A stretch of 64,000 nucleotides of DNA. Source: Hydractinia symbiolongicarpus (Eukaryota; Cnidaria; Hydrozoa; Anthoathecata; Hydractiniidae). Within the stretch, counting starts at the first letter, position 1. Each line of letters opens with the position of its first letter. Under the pieces are notes generated by a model that did not search any database, had not been told where the DNA came from, and worked only from the letters and a program-made list of their open reading frames with translations. Shown here in pieces: positions 1 through 11,700 of this stretch. The position numbers and the translations under genes were made by a program. The stretch is taken from NCBI RefSeq assembly GCF_029227915.1, contig NC_079879.1:20912501-20976500 (forward strand). Reading direction: 5' to 3'.

Positions 1-1005
1 GCTTGGTAGCCATTTTTGAAATAAGGAGGATTTCGAAAATTCCAAATTGTAAAAATTCGAAAGTCTCTTTTGTATCAATAGAATTTTTTATAAAATGCAA
101 TTTTTTTGTTCAAAAATAAAGAAAAATGTCGAGATAACGTGATAAAATGAGCTGAAGAGACCGGAAGAAAGTTTAAGGCAGCGAAAGTTCGAGATATCCA
201 TTATTAAAATTACGTATTAATCAGAAAAGACTTTTGGTAAAATCTTCATTATCAAAGAAAGTATAGGTGGCTTACTCATGAATAATATTTGAAACGTGTT
301 TTTATTTATCCCAAGAACTGTGTATTTAAAATCCGAAAACATTAGGAAATCGGGTCAATCATTTCTTAATAAAGTTATGTTGCAAAAGCTAGAACCGTAA
401 TCTTAAGGGAAAGTATTATAATACTCAATTTCTGAGTTCTTCTAAAAAGGCCTGTGCAGTTGAAAAATCGATAAATCTAATACCAGACAGTTTCTAGCAA
501 AAATAGTACGTAAAGTTTTTTGTATAAGCAATACGAAGCTGAAATCCTTTAAAAATAAAACGCCTTGTGAGAAGAAAACAACAATTATCGGGATTATAAA
601 TATAATATTTTATTTTTATTTTTTTATATTGTAATATTAAAATACTTTTTTTTTACCAGTCGGTATAAACTCAAAAGTAGCATTCAAACAAAATAATGCA
701 ATACGCAGAGTTTGTGTTGAAAATTTTGAAGCAACAAAATTTAAATATTTCGATGGAATAATGACGTGTTTATGTGCATGTTTATGTATGCCAAAGAAAG
801 TTACCAGTAGATTATGTCATGCTACCAAAGCAGTCAAAAATTCACCACTTTCAGAAACGTCTTTCATGAAATGTTTAGTGTATACAAAATAAAAAGAATT
901 CTTAGGATTCTGTCCCGAAAAATCATCATGTTCCGATAAGAATGTGGTAACAGATACAATATTGAAGTCAAATATACTTCCTGATATGCTGTTTTTATTT
1001 CATAG
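1..1005. other. Left-edge sequence, probably intron of the Tudor gene
   Basis: AT-rich sequence upstream of the first clear Tudor exon. One open stretch on the plus strand follows a pyrimidine-rich run and an AG at 657-658. Read from 661 it gives a peptide containing NSKVAFKQNNAIRRV and stays open to about 890. Its place before a Tudor core makes it a possible exon, but I could not find a donor in the right phase, so it is not included in the gene model. Nothing else is recognisable. Confidence 0.3.
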
Positions 1006-4000
1006 GTTGCGTTTGTTGATTTTGGAAACAGTGAAGAAACAACAGTTAACAATTTGTGTGATGAAGGGAAACACATGGATGCACCTGCGCAGTGTATCTG
1101 CGTCAAGTTAGCTAACATAACTCCTGTATGCTGTTCTGCTTGCTTGAAGATGAATTGCTGCTTTTAAAAGCACAATGAGGATTGCTGGTAAAAATAATTT
1201 AATCCTTTGTTTTCTTGTTTAGAACTCAGAGGATGGACGTTGGTCTAAGCAAGCTATCGCCTTTTTAAGACGAAAGCTTGATGGCCACAACTTTTTTGTT
1301 AAAATGCAGGTCAGTGTTTTTGTTTTCTCTTACTTTTTTTTCATGCTGGACGTTACTAAGTTATTAAAAAAGATTGCGTGTATTTAATTTTGTGAATTAA
1401 AATTAATAATGTTTTTTAGTATATTTTTCGTTTTAATTTATTTTCTTGTCCGGATAGAGTGAATTTTAAATTTAGAGAAGCTGGTAAGCAAAAAAGGTGA
1501 AAAAATGCCATGAATAAAAGATAATTATTGACGTGCTAAAAAACAGACAAATAGAACCACGGAAGTTTGTAGCTTGTGAAATTTTGTGCTAATTAAATAA
1601 TTTAGCCATTTGCTTTTTGCTCTTTCCAACCTTTATTTTTGTCATCTTGGCTTGTTAGGATGTTGATAATAAAATCTCTCCTTACGAAGTGCAAATCAAA
1701 CTGCAAGACAAAACGGACATTGGAAAAGAATTGTTATCCTTATCCCATGCCATCCAATCAACTGGAGAAATGGATAATATAAACAGTTTCGTTAAAATTC
1801 TACAAGCAGCTGACGATTCAGAACTTAACGGGGACGTTGCGAAGTCGGGGACTGAAAGCTCCGAAGAAACGTTATTGGATGACTTACCAAATCTTCAACA
1901 AGTTTTACCTGTGCTCTCACCAACAGTTCAAGCCATTCACCATTCTGCTTATTTATGGTACACAGAGCAGCAGTTACCTAAACAAGGAGTCCTCTTCGAC
2001 GTACAGGTAACACAGGTTAATCAGCCTGATCTCGTGTATATACAGCGTAATCCGCCGAATGAAGATGAAGAATTGTTTGCTGACGACTCATCTGATCAAA
2101 CTGCAGCGAACGCTTATGCGGAAATCGAACAGCTTTACGCTGTTTCAGATTTGATTAATTCGAAAGAGTATTTAAATAAAAGCTCCCCTGCGCTCCCAGA
2201 ACTTCAAATTGGTTAGTTACTTTTATCCTTTACTCTATCATGACTTTTTCTTTTTTTTGTCTTTTTAGTAGATATAAATCGCATTATAACGCGATTTATA
2301 GGCTTCAAATTGACGTTTTTTGGTTATTTTAGATCGAAATAGGCCAATGCTTTGCAAGGACGTTTTATCACCCTTTTAGAAAGAAATAAGGCAATTTTTA
2401 AGCTTTGCAGGTCGCTTTCTCGTCATATTACAACGATATACGGTAATTTTTCATCTACGAAGGGACATTTCAAGTATTACATGTTTTCGGCGTTTAAACA
2501 ACGTACGGCGATTTTTAAGCTTCATACGGCCTTGGGTTTGTCACTTTAAAGTAATAACGCCTTCTTTTAACAGCAAAGTTTTGCGAGAGAATTGAAATAA
2601 AAATATGCGAAATGTAAATGCTATTAAAACAGTAATGAATCGCGAAAAAGTAAGCACGGGAACTTGCTGTTTTCGAAAGTCGAATTTCTATTTTTGAAAC
2701 ACGAAATACGAATGCCGTAACTTTATAAATAGGAAATACAAATTTCGTAATTTTCAAAATACGCGTGTTTTTGAAAAAAAAAATTTCCGTATTGCGTGTT
2801 TCGAAAAGTTCGAAAAACGCAGTGGTCTGTTTTCCTATATAGAATTACATATGATATCATGTGCACAAAAAAGTATACAGTTACAGATTGCAAAACTTCA
2901 AGTTTGTTTCTGTGATTTCTGTTGGTCGTTGTAACTGTAATTTAGACTTTTTTCCTAAGGAATGGCTTGTGTTTGTAAGTACTCAGTCGATGATTGGTTT
3001 TACCGAGCAAGGATCGAAAGCATCAACAAAGACAACAAAACTGTTGATGTCGTTTTCGTTGATTATGGAAACGCTGAAACCGTCGACGTAAATACGTAAG
3101 AACCAAAGACCTCTATTTATCATTACAAACCACGAGTTTGGCCTGTTTCAATCCTTTTGTAGTAAAATGATAAGAGTTCTTTATAAAGTACAAACATTGT
3201 TTATTCGCTAAATTTATTATTTATTTTTAAGGATGCAACAATATAACACAACAATTGTGCCTTCCAGACAGCACGAAATGTCATGCAATCTTGTGTTGTT
3301 ATTATAAACTTGTTTTCTTTTACTTGCAGCATTAAGCCACTGTCCGCAGACTTGATTAACTTGCCTATGCAAGCCAGTCTTGTTTATATTGCTGGTGTGA
3401 AGCCTCTTCACAATTCAACATCGACAAAAAACAAAAACAAGTGGTCCAGTGAAGCAAAGAAAAACTTTTTTGTTATGGTCGCCAATAAAAGAATGATAGC
3501 GCAAATTGTGGTAAGTTGTAACTGGTGTTAAAATAATTTATTAGGGGATGCGTGGCATTGATGCATTTATTTTAAAGCACCTGGTCTTTTTTTGCATGAT
3601 AATTCAAATGCGACAATGATAGGCGAATCTCCACTAGACAATTTACACGATGATCGTCAAATATCTTGGGACGACACATGCGCAAAGGGGAAAAAATGTC
3701 ATCGCTGCAGCGAAAGCATTGGCTGACTAAAATTAGAAATGATCAACGGTCGTCAAGTATTAAGCCAATCAAAAAAGCAGAAAAACAGTAATTAGAAAGC
3801 AGAGTGCTTTGAGTGTTAATTAATCATAAAAAATTATTAATAATGTAAGGCAAGTCTTCTTCGGAATCAAGACAAGCAACTCATGTTTACATCAGCCAGA
3901 GTAAATTTGAAACAATCGGTTAGAAATTAATTTAACTGCCGTTTGCTTCTCCACTATACTTTATTTTCGTCGCGAATTTTCCGTCGATCCTAAGAAAAAT

Positions 4001-4332
4001 CGTTGTGAAAGTCGTCCCCCTGAGATTCGCCTTTTGACTGAAAAATATACAAGAATGAAATTTATTGTAATTTTGAAGCAGCTGAGCATTTTAATGGCAG
4101 TAAGAGGGTTTGGTGTGCGTTTGGTATACCTTGAGTGTTTATTGGATATATTTTGTTGAAGGGAACTTACGAAGGGTTACCGAAGATACATCTCTATGAT
4201 CGCTGCTTAATGGAAGATTCGGAAACTGGCGAAACGAATGATGTTTTGATTGGAAGTGTTATGGCAGAAAATAAAATTGCTGAGTTCGAGTTAGATGAAA
4301 TGGAATCTAAGATTGCTCAATGTCCTACCTGA
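1006..4332 (+). CDS. Multi-Tudor domain protein, 3' part (TDRD/RNF17-like)
   Basis: Likely germline/piRNA-type scaffold: Tudor domains bind methylated arginines of Piwi and other granule proteins (family knowledge). Exons read: 1006-1125, 1223-1309, 1659-2211, 2960-3095, 3330-3510, 4162-4332; all junctions are GT-AG and keep phase. The first exon carries a Tudor core (VAFVDFGNSE). The next two complete that extended Tudor unit (W.kqAiaFL, YEVqikLqDktdiGkeLL). The 1659 exon then starts a second unit (fDVQVTQVNQPDLVYIQRN). It continues in the 2960 exon (ACVCKYSVDDWFYRARI, VFVDYGNAE) and ends in IHLYDR with a TGA at 4330-4332. AATAAA signals at 4523 and 4535 fit a transcript end. The 5' part lies outside the window, so the family member cannot be named; RNF17/TDRD4-, TDRD1- and TDRD6-like are possible. 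Confidence 0.85.
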
Positions 4333-5204
4333 GTAATTTGTTTTCTTTTAGTCTTATTATTGTCTTCTTTGTTTTTTTCTGTTTTGCATTATTCTCTTAT
4401 TTCCGGAAATACCAGGTATTTGTGTGCAAGTTTAAGGGTACTGTAAGGTTTTTCAGTAGATTTTTATAACCAGAGAACTTTCCCGGAGAGGTCTTTATTT
4501 TTCTAAATTACAAAATACCATAAATAAATACCATAATAAAACTCAAATTAATGAATTTATTTTCATTTTGACACAATAAAAAACGCCCCCAAAAAAGCAA
4601 GTTCCAGTGACAACAGTACTAAAAACTAAGTTATCACTAAGTTAGTTTTACACGTTTTTTTTTTTTTTTGTAAGAAGACCCATCTTGAAGGAAACCTTCA
4701 AATGTTCTTAACTTTTCCAATTCAAAGACTCAAAATGTTCTTAATTTCTCTCTCATTTTCCCATTTTTAAAGTTTAAAGGAGCATTTCACTTCTTGTTAC
4801 TGAAAAAGCCTGAAATGTTGTTCACATTTTCTAAATGTTGGATCTTTTGAACCATACGTTTTTACAAACTAAAGGTCTTTAAAAAAACGTGTATTACTTT
4901 GAGCAGAGAAACTTGGTGTATCCATCCAGTCCATAGTATTTTTAACATTTTAAGCAACCTTCACACCTTGACATATTTTTACGAAATTTTAACTAATTTA
5001 GTTGAAGCTTGAGAGAAAAACATTTTCCAATTTTAACTCGTTTTGGAAAGAATTTTACATATTTCTTGATATCATTAGAAATTTTAGAATTTGCCATATA
5101 AGAACACGATAAAATAAAATTTTAAGATTTTGCTGAAAAAACAGTTTTACATTTACAATTATATTAACTTGAAAACAAAATATGCAAGTGTCTTGTATTT
5201 TCAG

Positions 5205-5279
5205 GTGCGAGTAATGGCAATCAGCAGTTGGAATGATGAAGAAGTTACGCTATTCCAACTGGACTCTTACAACTTATAA
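5205..5279 (+). CDS. Alternative last exon of the Tudor gene
   Basis: A 25-codon exon after a good acceptor (tattttcag). It is in phase 0 and so joins cleanly to the exon ending at 3510, as does the 4162 exon. It encodes a Tudor-like tail containing SWNDEEVTLFQLDSYNL and stops at TAA 5277-5279. It cannot follow the 4162-4332 exon in frame, because that exon ends at a stop without an in-phase donor. It is best read as an alternative 3' end of the same gene. The alternative is a terminal exon whose partner exon I missed. Confidence 0.6.
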   Translation: MRVMAISSWNDEEVTLFQLDSYNL

Positions 5280-5795
5280 CTGTACAAATTGTCTTTTTGT
5301 GTTTGTTTCTTCTTGTTGTCGTTGTTTTTTTAGATTTTATGTCCATAAAAAGGATTAGATATATTTTGTACGTTTTTAAACTGACCATGTATATATATTT
5401 TTTCGTTTATCGTTAAAGCGGAGCTGTTTAAAAATATTGAGGGATAAAGTTTGTCGTTGTTTCCTTATTTAGAAAGCTACATAAATTGCTGATTAATATT
5501 AATTTGGTTTTGTTTTTTTACCTGAAAAGTAAGAACAGAGTGCTTTTTAAATTAAAATTGTGCCATATTGATGAAATCAGCCATGACTTATTATTTGCTT
5601 CGTTTTTTTTTTCTTCCAATTTATTGTATTAATTATTATCATTTTATCTCTGATTCCTTTATATAATTTTTCAAGATTTAATTCCTCTTTTTTTGAATTA
5701 GTCATAGTAAACTTTGTCGGAAATATGTTTGTAGAAAAGCTCAGTTACTAGCATATAATTTCATTAAATTTTCTGTACTCATTATATGCAACAGA

Positions 5796-8700
5796 ATGAC
5801 AGAACAGGAAATTAAAGATATCCTTGATACAGTGAGTGCGGATGGTAGTAGCGGCTATAAAGCAGAGAAGGGAAGATATCATTTGTACGTTGGACATGGT
5901 TGCCCATTTGCTTTTAGGTAAGTGCTTGTTCACAGTGAGTGACAGAGTATAGAATGAAACTTTACGAGGCCATTAGAACTTTAAATATCAGAAAATGCAC
6001 TCATTTTGTATGAATATGAAGGAGTTCTGACTTTTGTCAATAGTAATATATGTTTCATCTGCAAGCTTTGGTTTTTAATCACCATTTTAGAACCACAGTA
6101 GCTCGTGTATTGAAAGGGCTGGAAGATACCATCACAGTTGATGTTGTTGATCCAATAAAAAAAGATCTTGACAAGGGTTGGAACTTCTCTCCTGAAAAGG
6201 CTAACTGTACCGCTGACACGGTGTGTGGCAAAATGTATTTAAGAGATGTTTATATGCTGTCTCACCCAAATTACACAGGAAAAATATCTGTGCCTGTTTT
6301 GTTTGACAAAAATACAAAGAAAATAGTTAGCACTGACTCAGCAGCAATTTTAAGAATGATAAATAACGAATTTAACGAGTTTTGTGCGACGGAGGAACAA
6401 GCAAAACTTGACTTATATCCGAAAGAAAAAAGAGATGAAATAGAAGAATTGAAAAAGTGGATTATACCGTAAGTCTTTATTTGTCTTTGGACACAATGTT
6501 TTTTGTAAAGGAAGGGGAGTGGGGAGGGGGGGAGGGGAGGGGCGAGGGGGAGGTTTACTGCACTAAGACGACAAGTGTTGATCAGTAGGTAGGCGCTTAC
6601 CTGTTTATTAACATGGTACAAACTTCAGTTAAAGCATGAAGAAAAAAAACTAGGCACCTCAACACAATTAATCGCATGGATTTTAGGTGACCACACCATA
6701 TGGTTCAGCATGTTTTATGTTTGATAATGTTTGATACAAAAATGTTATGGTTCAATATAAGTCAGAATTTATACTCTAAATAAAAGTTAAACCAGGCTAC
6801 AAACCGTGGCTAATTATTTCAAAGCAAAAATTAAGAAGACTTCGACCATGACAATAATACCACCAAACAACATGTCGGATTAAGTTTAAAATTTATACAC
6901 CGATTCAATGATGCTGAATATGACCTTAAAGTTAAAACATCAAAATTCTAAAATAATGAAAAAGCATGTAACTCGGTAAGCGTACATTAAATAGCTTTTT
7001 TAGCAAACTCGAATATAAATTAAAGTTAAGTACTTGCGACACACAAAAAGCCTTTGTGCTAGCCAAATCGCTTTATTTCGTTACAATCGTCTGTTTAATG
7101 AGAGCATATTTGTTTATTTGTTTTGTCTGACAAAAAATTGCATTTCCTCATTTGCCTTAATGGAATCAAATTTTCGCGATTTCGCTAATCAAAATTTTGC
7201 AATTTTGCGAGAAGTTAATGTTGCGAGTGAATAGTTCCGATAAATTTTGTGAGAATATTTTTTCGCCAATGGCCAATTACTAGGATGTGAAGAAGCGTGT
7301 TGATAAGAAGGGGATTGGAAAGCCTTGTGAAATAACGATCAAAATGAAGCAACCCTTTTAGAAAGGTATGAATTGCTCTAAAACGATTTTTGCGTTGCAC
7401 TAATTACAGCTATGAGATGTTTGCTAGATGTCTAAGAGAAAATGTCTGATTAAAAACCGACTTCGAATCAAAGAAATTCCGATGTGAAGATACAGAAACC
7501 AAAACAAACAAGCAAGAAACAATTCAATTTACAACCTCATTGTCAGTTTCCTTGATTAGTGTATTTTCCTACTTTTACAGTACAAAATTTCATTTGCAAA
7601 ATTGTCTTTACCCTGATATGATGGAGACATGACGAAGGATTGTCACTACACGACCATGCCTCAAAATCATGGCGCAGGCGGGGTCAAATTTAGCGAATAG
7701 CGGAATTGACAAAAATTTGCGAAAAATTTTTTTTTACAGTGACAATCACAGCATTTCGCAAAAAGCTCAAAATTTTGCGAAACTGCAAATTTTTGAAATT
7801 TAATTCTCGGAAAATTTTGTCCATTAAGGTGCGAGCATTTTAAATCCAAAATGATGGTTGTATTGTTACGAAACGATAAAGTAATTTATCCACAAGAAAA
7901 TCTCTTGGTCTGCATCCCATTCTAGTATAGGCAGACCAGACCAGACAGAAGTATTGGTTCTTTTAGTAGCAGGCTTATCCCGGTTTATTTTAATATTCCT
8001 TTAAAAAATAAAATTATCTCAGTATTATCTTCAGTTGAGAGATCAATAACGTACTTAGTGGTCTCACTTTATCTGCGCCCGCGTCACTTTTTGTAGATCA
8101 GTTGTCTTCAATGTTTATGCTGTTGCGCTGGCAAAGACTCAAGAAGTTTATGATGAAAAAGTTACTAATTTGTTTAACAATCTAGATAAGGTAAGTACAA
8201 TTTTTGCAGCACAATCAGATTTTTTCGCTACTCAAAGTAATTATTAATAAATTTTTAATAATTACTGCGTTATTCTTTGTTGTTTTGCAGCTTTTACATC
8301 AGTGATAAACACAGTCAAGACCTATGCGTGCGTGCGTGCGTGCATTTGCCTTTAACCATTTTGATATGTTACTGTTTAGATAGATACTATTTTGGCACAA
8401 AAACGATTCTTAACTGGCTCAAATATCACAGAAATAGATGTTTTCTTGTTTGCAACGTTACTCCGCTTCGACCCAGTATATTATTCCCTGTTTAAGGTTT
8501 GAATTTTTTAATTCGGTTTTACCTTAAGTCATGATTTTTAATTTGCAAATGAAATTGATTGCGTATACTACTGTGGTGTAACCAAATCATGGAATGTGTC
8601 TTAGAAATATGCAACTACAGTTGAAAAAAAAGAGAGCATATCCTCCATAAGCGGGTATGCCATGTAAGCCCTTATATATTTTTCATGATCTGATTCGTCT

Positions 8701-11700
8701 AACTTTAAAACAAATATAAAGCAAGTTGCTGCGTACATCAAAACCGTTTAGGCTATTATATATAAAAAGTCGCTCCCGCGAGGCGTTATTAAAATTGTTC
8801 GTTTACATCATTTTCATAAAAATTGAGCAACTATGATTTCACTTGAAAAGATCTAGCTAGTTACCTAACCTACCTCCACGTCCAAAAGAGAAGTGAAAGT
8901 TAAGAAATGCTATTTATATAAACAGGGTGACCACTCCTCCTTAATTTCCTTAAATAACCTTAGAAAAAGAAAATCTCCTTAAAAGTACTTAAATATACTT
9001 AAAAAATCGAAATTTTAGATATTCTCCTTAATTTCTCTTTATTTCTTATTTTTCTGATCGTAGCGTTTTTCATGGATTTTTCATCACCAGTAAAATAAGA
9101 CATATATCTCTGTTACCTGAAATCCTAGATTTTCTATCTTGCAGGGCATAATTCATGTGTGTATTTGTATAATATGTATAATTTTCTTACCGTAGAACAT
9201 AGAATGTAACATTAGGGACAGAGAACTAAAATTGGTTTTCTCCTTATTTTTTTTATTTACTTATTCTCGTTCGCAGCAAAATATCCCTACAATATGTCAA
9301 TTTTTCTCCTTACCTTAGTATCCTTACTTTTGTTCTCATTTTATTAGTGGTCACCCTGATAAATTTGTTTCTGAACTAACCGCCCTTCATATATCTTTAT
9401 TGTTCGAGCTTTCAACCAAACCTAGATCGTCTGTGTTCCACATCTAACAACGTTTTCGACTAAGTCAATTTTTTGTGTAGTTCTATCTTCTTTTGATTTT
9501 GTATTTAATTTGTTAGTGTAACAAAAAAATGATGATGGACTATCCAAATATTTGGCCGTATCTGAGAGATCTATTCCAGACTGGAGATATTGCTTCTACT
9601 GTTAACTTTGAACATATCAAAGCCATTTACTACGTAAGTTCTATGTTTAAACTGCTTATATTGTCACAATGTTGTGCTACATAAATCGTAGACTTAGCCT
9701 AAATTGAAGTCACCCCCTTTTTTATTTGACCCGAATAGTTTAAAAAGTAAAAAAAAAAATTAAGTTTGTTCCTGCTTGTTGTGCTATTTTCTTAAACTAG
9801 CTGTGTGGTGCGAATGAATTCGCTGTTTTTACAAATCAATTTTTTTACAAGAATGACGTTTAAAAGGTTACGAATGAACGTTTGAACCTAGCTCAATGGT
9901 CATCTCAAAATTTTTAATCAGAAATTTAATAATAACCAGTTCCCACTATTGGATTTTTATAATCTTGAGTGATTTTGGAAAATAGAAGATGGAAGACAAT
10001 AATGTAAAAAGCTATTTCAGTTTGAATATTTTATTGGCGTCGGCACAGATCCGCCCATTTTCAAATTTTTTTTCTCGAATCTTAGCAATTTTGGAATTGC
10101 TTCCATTTTGTAAAGATGGTCAAAAATTGTATAGAATCATGTGTTGTGAACTGTATGAAAAGCGGTTGACGATGACATTAACCCATCGGTCGGGCTAGGC
10201 TTAGGAGTTGGCCCAATCATGGTCCCACGCGAGAGATGACGTCAGTTATTTCTATCCGTTTTCAAGTTATTGCCCAGAAATATATGTTACACTGCAATAA
10301 CTATACTAATCTTTATTACTGTGTTGTCGGCAGTTTAATGTATTTGTGTCATGCGTAATGTCAGAAGATTTAACAAAAGGAAATACAATTTTTAACTTCA
10401 AAAGAAGGTGAATACATAACTATATCTTGTCACATGCTTAGCCAGCGAAGCCACAGGTTCCAATTTCTTGTGTTCCGGTGAGGACAAAGTTTTTTGTGAG
10501 GTGAATATTTGCCGTTGGTGATGCATCATTATTATATGCATTTATGACCTGATAAAATTGCACTTACCTGTACATTCCAGCAAGAATGTATCTTGTGTCG
10601 TATATCTATTAATGTTCCGATTTTTTGTGATTGTCTACCATCAAAGACATCGATAAACTTACAAATGACATGATGTCATCGACTTATTCTTACTTATTTT
10701 TAGCTACATATATCTTTAACTGTTTTTAAAAGGATTTTATGAAAAGGAAGTCGTTGTTATCATGTAGAATCTACCGAGGGTTACAACCTCTATACATGTT
10801 AACCCCCCCCTCCCCCTCCCGCCCCTTACAATTAAGCTACCAAGAGTGACATATTGCGGTATACATAGTTCATTAAATTTGTTTAGAAGTTTACTATTAT
10901 ATTCAAATCACATTTTTACATAACAGAATTTTTATCATGGAGTTTTCAAAAATTTTTGGATCAGTTTCAAAGATTTTACCTTTATATTACTATAGATATA
11001 TTTTTGGAAAATATGTAATTATTTTTTTTAGTTGTATGTAATTTAAAAAAGTAAACTATAATTTCAAATTTTGTTGCTATTAATAACTGAAATTTAAATT
11101 TTGAAATTTCAGTTATTATGTGGTAATTAAATTAAAAAATATTTACTGATTTTGTTTCCTCCATATTCGTTGTTTTTAAGGTCAAATGGAAATTTCAGGA
11201 CTTATCATGTCATAGAAAAACCGCACAGTCCTGTGTAAAATTATTGAATTTAGGAATATAATCCAACTTGTATAATTTTTTACAAGATCATTTATATTGA
11301 GGCTTTTATGTATTTAGTGAATGTAATTCATTTTCTTTTTCTTTTTTCCTGGTTACAAAGATTCCTAAACTTTTACTGGTCTAGTAGTTAGTAGTTTTCT
11401 GATAAACTGCATTATCACCTGTAGGTTGACAGTTTTCTGATGTCATCATTTTTTACGTTGCCTTGGATATTTTAGCAATTGTTACCGTAATTCAAACATC
11501 GCAACGCTTTCCTTGCATCCCCTTCTATAGGGATCGCCAGTTTAATTTGCAGTAGCTTAGCCTTCAAGAAAATCTTTCGAGTTTTCCCCTTCCTTTAAAC
11601 CCAACCATCGGAGGTGTTTAGAACACTTTGAGATCTTTCTCATTTGGTGACAGTGATAGATGTAATTTTTTTTATTAGGTTTTTCTTTTTCAATAGAAAT

